Shown here: piece after piece, positions 63,082 through 64,000 of the stretch | Layout: the number at the start of each line of letters is the position of its first letter | Position numbering within the stretch: position 1 is the first letter of the stretch | Assembly (NCBI RefSeq): GCF_004361695.1 | Contig: NZ_SNVW01000002.1 | Span: forward strand, 388,371 to 452,370 | DNA from: Curtobacterium flaccumfaciens | Lineage (GTDB): Bacteria > Actinomycetota > Actinomycetes > Actinomycetales > Microbacteriaceae | DNA length: 64,000 nucleotides | Reading direction: 5' to 3' | The notes under the pieces: generated by a model | Told to the model about the DNA's origin: nothing | The model's input: only the letters and a program-made list of their open reading frames with translations | The model's database searches: none | Made by a program: the position numbers and the translations under genes

Positions 63082-63573
63082 ATGAAGAAAATTATCGGCG
63101 ATTTCCCGTTCGCCTTCACTGCCCAAGAGGACCTGGCCATTCAAGGGACCCTTAATGACGGGCTGACGCTGGAGAAAGGACGCACCCTCTTCCTTTATGG
63201 GCACCTCCGGGGCTCTCTCGTCATTAAGACCGGAGCGCGCCTCGTCCTCGCCGGGACCCTTGGTGCGTTCGTAGACCACAACGATGGCACTCTGTCCGTC
63301 GCTGGCGAGATTGCGACCCCGATAGAAACCATCCCCGGAATCGTGAACATCGCCGCCGGTACAGCCGTCACTATCGACACCGTTAGCCAGATTGTCAGCA
63401 CTGAGGGGTATTTAAACCCCGTTGCCGGCGTCACGGACATCTCGCTAAGCCGCACCTCCACCCTCTCCTGGAGCCCGCAAGACACGACGTTCTCTCCGAC
63501 GACCTCGCACGACTTCGTGGATCTATCCACGACCTTCTGGCCTCCTGCCGAAACGCCTAATACACCTGCATAG
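63082..63573 (+). CDS. Beta-solenoid (bactofilin-like) protein, unknown
   Basis: The 163-residue protein has short alternating beta segments broken by glycines: DLAIQGTLNDGLTLEKGRTL, FLYGHLRGSLVIKTGARLVL, AGTLGAFVDHNDGTLSVAGE. This is the rhythm of bactofilins and other polymer-forming beta-solenoids. The Ser/Thr/Pro-rich tail (SRTSTLSWSPQDTTFSPTTS) is likely disordered. The ATG at 63082 (CATGAAGAAA) gives a solenoid from residue 10 onward; no clear ribosome site. Family assignment is tentative. Confidence 0.55.
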   Translation: MKKIIGDFPFAFTAQEDLAIQGTLNDGLTLEKGRTLFLYGHLRGSLVIKTGARLVLAGTLGAFVDHNDGTLSVAGEIATPIETIPGIVNIAAGTAVTIDTVSQIVSTEGYLNPVAGVTDISLSRTSTLSWSPQDTTFSPTTSHDFVDLSTTFWPPAETPNTPA

Positions 63574-63639
63574 GCAATCCGTCTATCGGGACGTTCCACC
63601 CCCAACCCGGACGATCACACGGCGCGGATCGAGGGGGAC

Positions 63640-64000
63640 TGTTGCGTGTACAGCAAGTGTCTCGGTAGCCGATGGCGGTTTCAAGGGGTCGTTGCAACGG
63701 GTGGTTGTTTCGGGTCCGAGAGTAGCTGTTCGAATGCTTCTGCAGGGCTGCGGTAGTCGAGGGTCTTGCGGGGGCGGCCGTTGAGTTCAGCAGTGACTTC
63801 GAGGAGCCGTTCCGGGCTGTGGACGCTGAGGTCGGTGGACTTCGGGAAGTACTGCCGGAGCAGCCCGTTGGTGTTCTCGTTCGAGCCACGCTGCCAGGGC
63901 TTGTGCGGGTCGCAGAAGTAGATCGCGAGGTCCGTGGCGAGAGTGATGTCTTTGTGTCGGGCAAGCTCGGTGCCCTGATCCCACGTCAACGACCGGCGCA
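63640..64000 (-). mobile_element. IS30-family insertion sequence, one end, cut by the window
   Basis: The transposase 3' end and about 40 bases beyond it are present. The terminus probably lies between 63640 and 63680, near GGGGGACTGTTGCGTG, by analogy with IS30 elements that end shortly after the stop codon. The other inverted repeat is outside the window, so the exact ends and target duplication cannot be set. Confidence 0.65.
63681..64000 (-). CDS. IS30 family transposase, C-terminal part
   Basis: The visible 105 residues carry the IS30 DDE core: [12 protein letters not shown] (second Asp region), [19 protein letters not shown] with the catalytic glutamate in [16 protein letters not shown], and [21 protein letters not shown]. 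These are near-diagnostic for IS30. The coding frame runs off the right edge, so the N-terminal helix-turn-helix and first Asp are not seen. No frameshift is present in the part seen. Confidence 0.95.
   Translation of the reverse strand, partial: RRSLTWDQGTELARHKDITLATDLAIYFCDPHKPWQRGSNENTNGLLRQYFPKSTDLSVHSPERLLEVTAELNGRPRKTLDYRSPAEAFEQLLSDPKQPPVATTP

Overview
The window is a very GC-rich actinobacterial chromosome segment. Dense GTG/ATG starts, GTGA/ATGA gene overlaps and the gene content (excalibur-domain protein, MT0933-type antitoxin, SufS-SufU, LacI/SorC regulators, actinobacterial RhaI) fit Microbacteriaceae. A plant-associated genus such as Curtobacterium is an inference from the carbon and nitrogen sources encoded, not a proven identity.

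Layout. 1-5.9 kb: a gene start at the edge, an MmcQ/YjbR protein, an excalibur protein, cysK-cysE (cysteine synthesis), a DUF899 protein, an M19 dipeptidase, a GNAT acetyltransferase and an SRPBCC protein. 5.9-13.2 kb: a minus-strand allantoin operon reading NCS1 permease, racemase, allantoinase, ureidoglycine aminotransferase, allantoate amidohydrolase, RpiR regulator. 13.3-28.1 kb: mostly housekeeping and accessory metabolism (SGNH hydrolase, VOC protein, GNAT, lipoprotein, sufS-sufU, CLC channel, GH36 alpha-galactosidase, CorA, TspO-like protein, alanine dehydrogenase, FAD-linked oxidase, AraC regulator). 28.1-41.2 kb: SorC regulator/glpD divergent pair, phosphatase, MFS symporter, DinB protein, SorC regulator/rpiB divergent pair, a LolA-like/ABC export operon, a medium-chain reductase and a metallophosphoesterase. 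41.2-58.3 kb: an L-rhamnose locus with mutarotase, two transporters (MFS and ABC), two LacI regulators, alpha-L-rhamnosidase, isomerase, aldolase-dehydrogenase fusion, rhamnulokinase and L-lactate dehydrogenase. Together these read as a full route from rhamnosides to DHAP and pyruvate. 58.3-64 kb: an accessory tract, visibly richer in A+T, with unknown genes, a truncated TetR gene, a WYL regulator, a beta-solenoid-like protein and an IS30-family transposase running off the right edge.

The most notable non-coding signals are several families of dispersed intergenic palindromes, above all a set of elements all 42 bp long with 21-bp arms and no loop, and a LacI-type operator (core TTGAAACGnTTCAA) repeated in front of the three rhamnose transcription units plus one orphan copy at 16.26 kb. 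No rRNA, tRNA or CRISPR array was recognised. All functional calls come from reading motifs and context; no database search was run.
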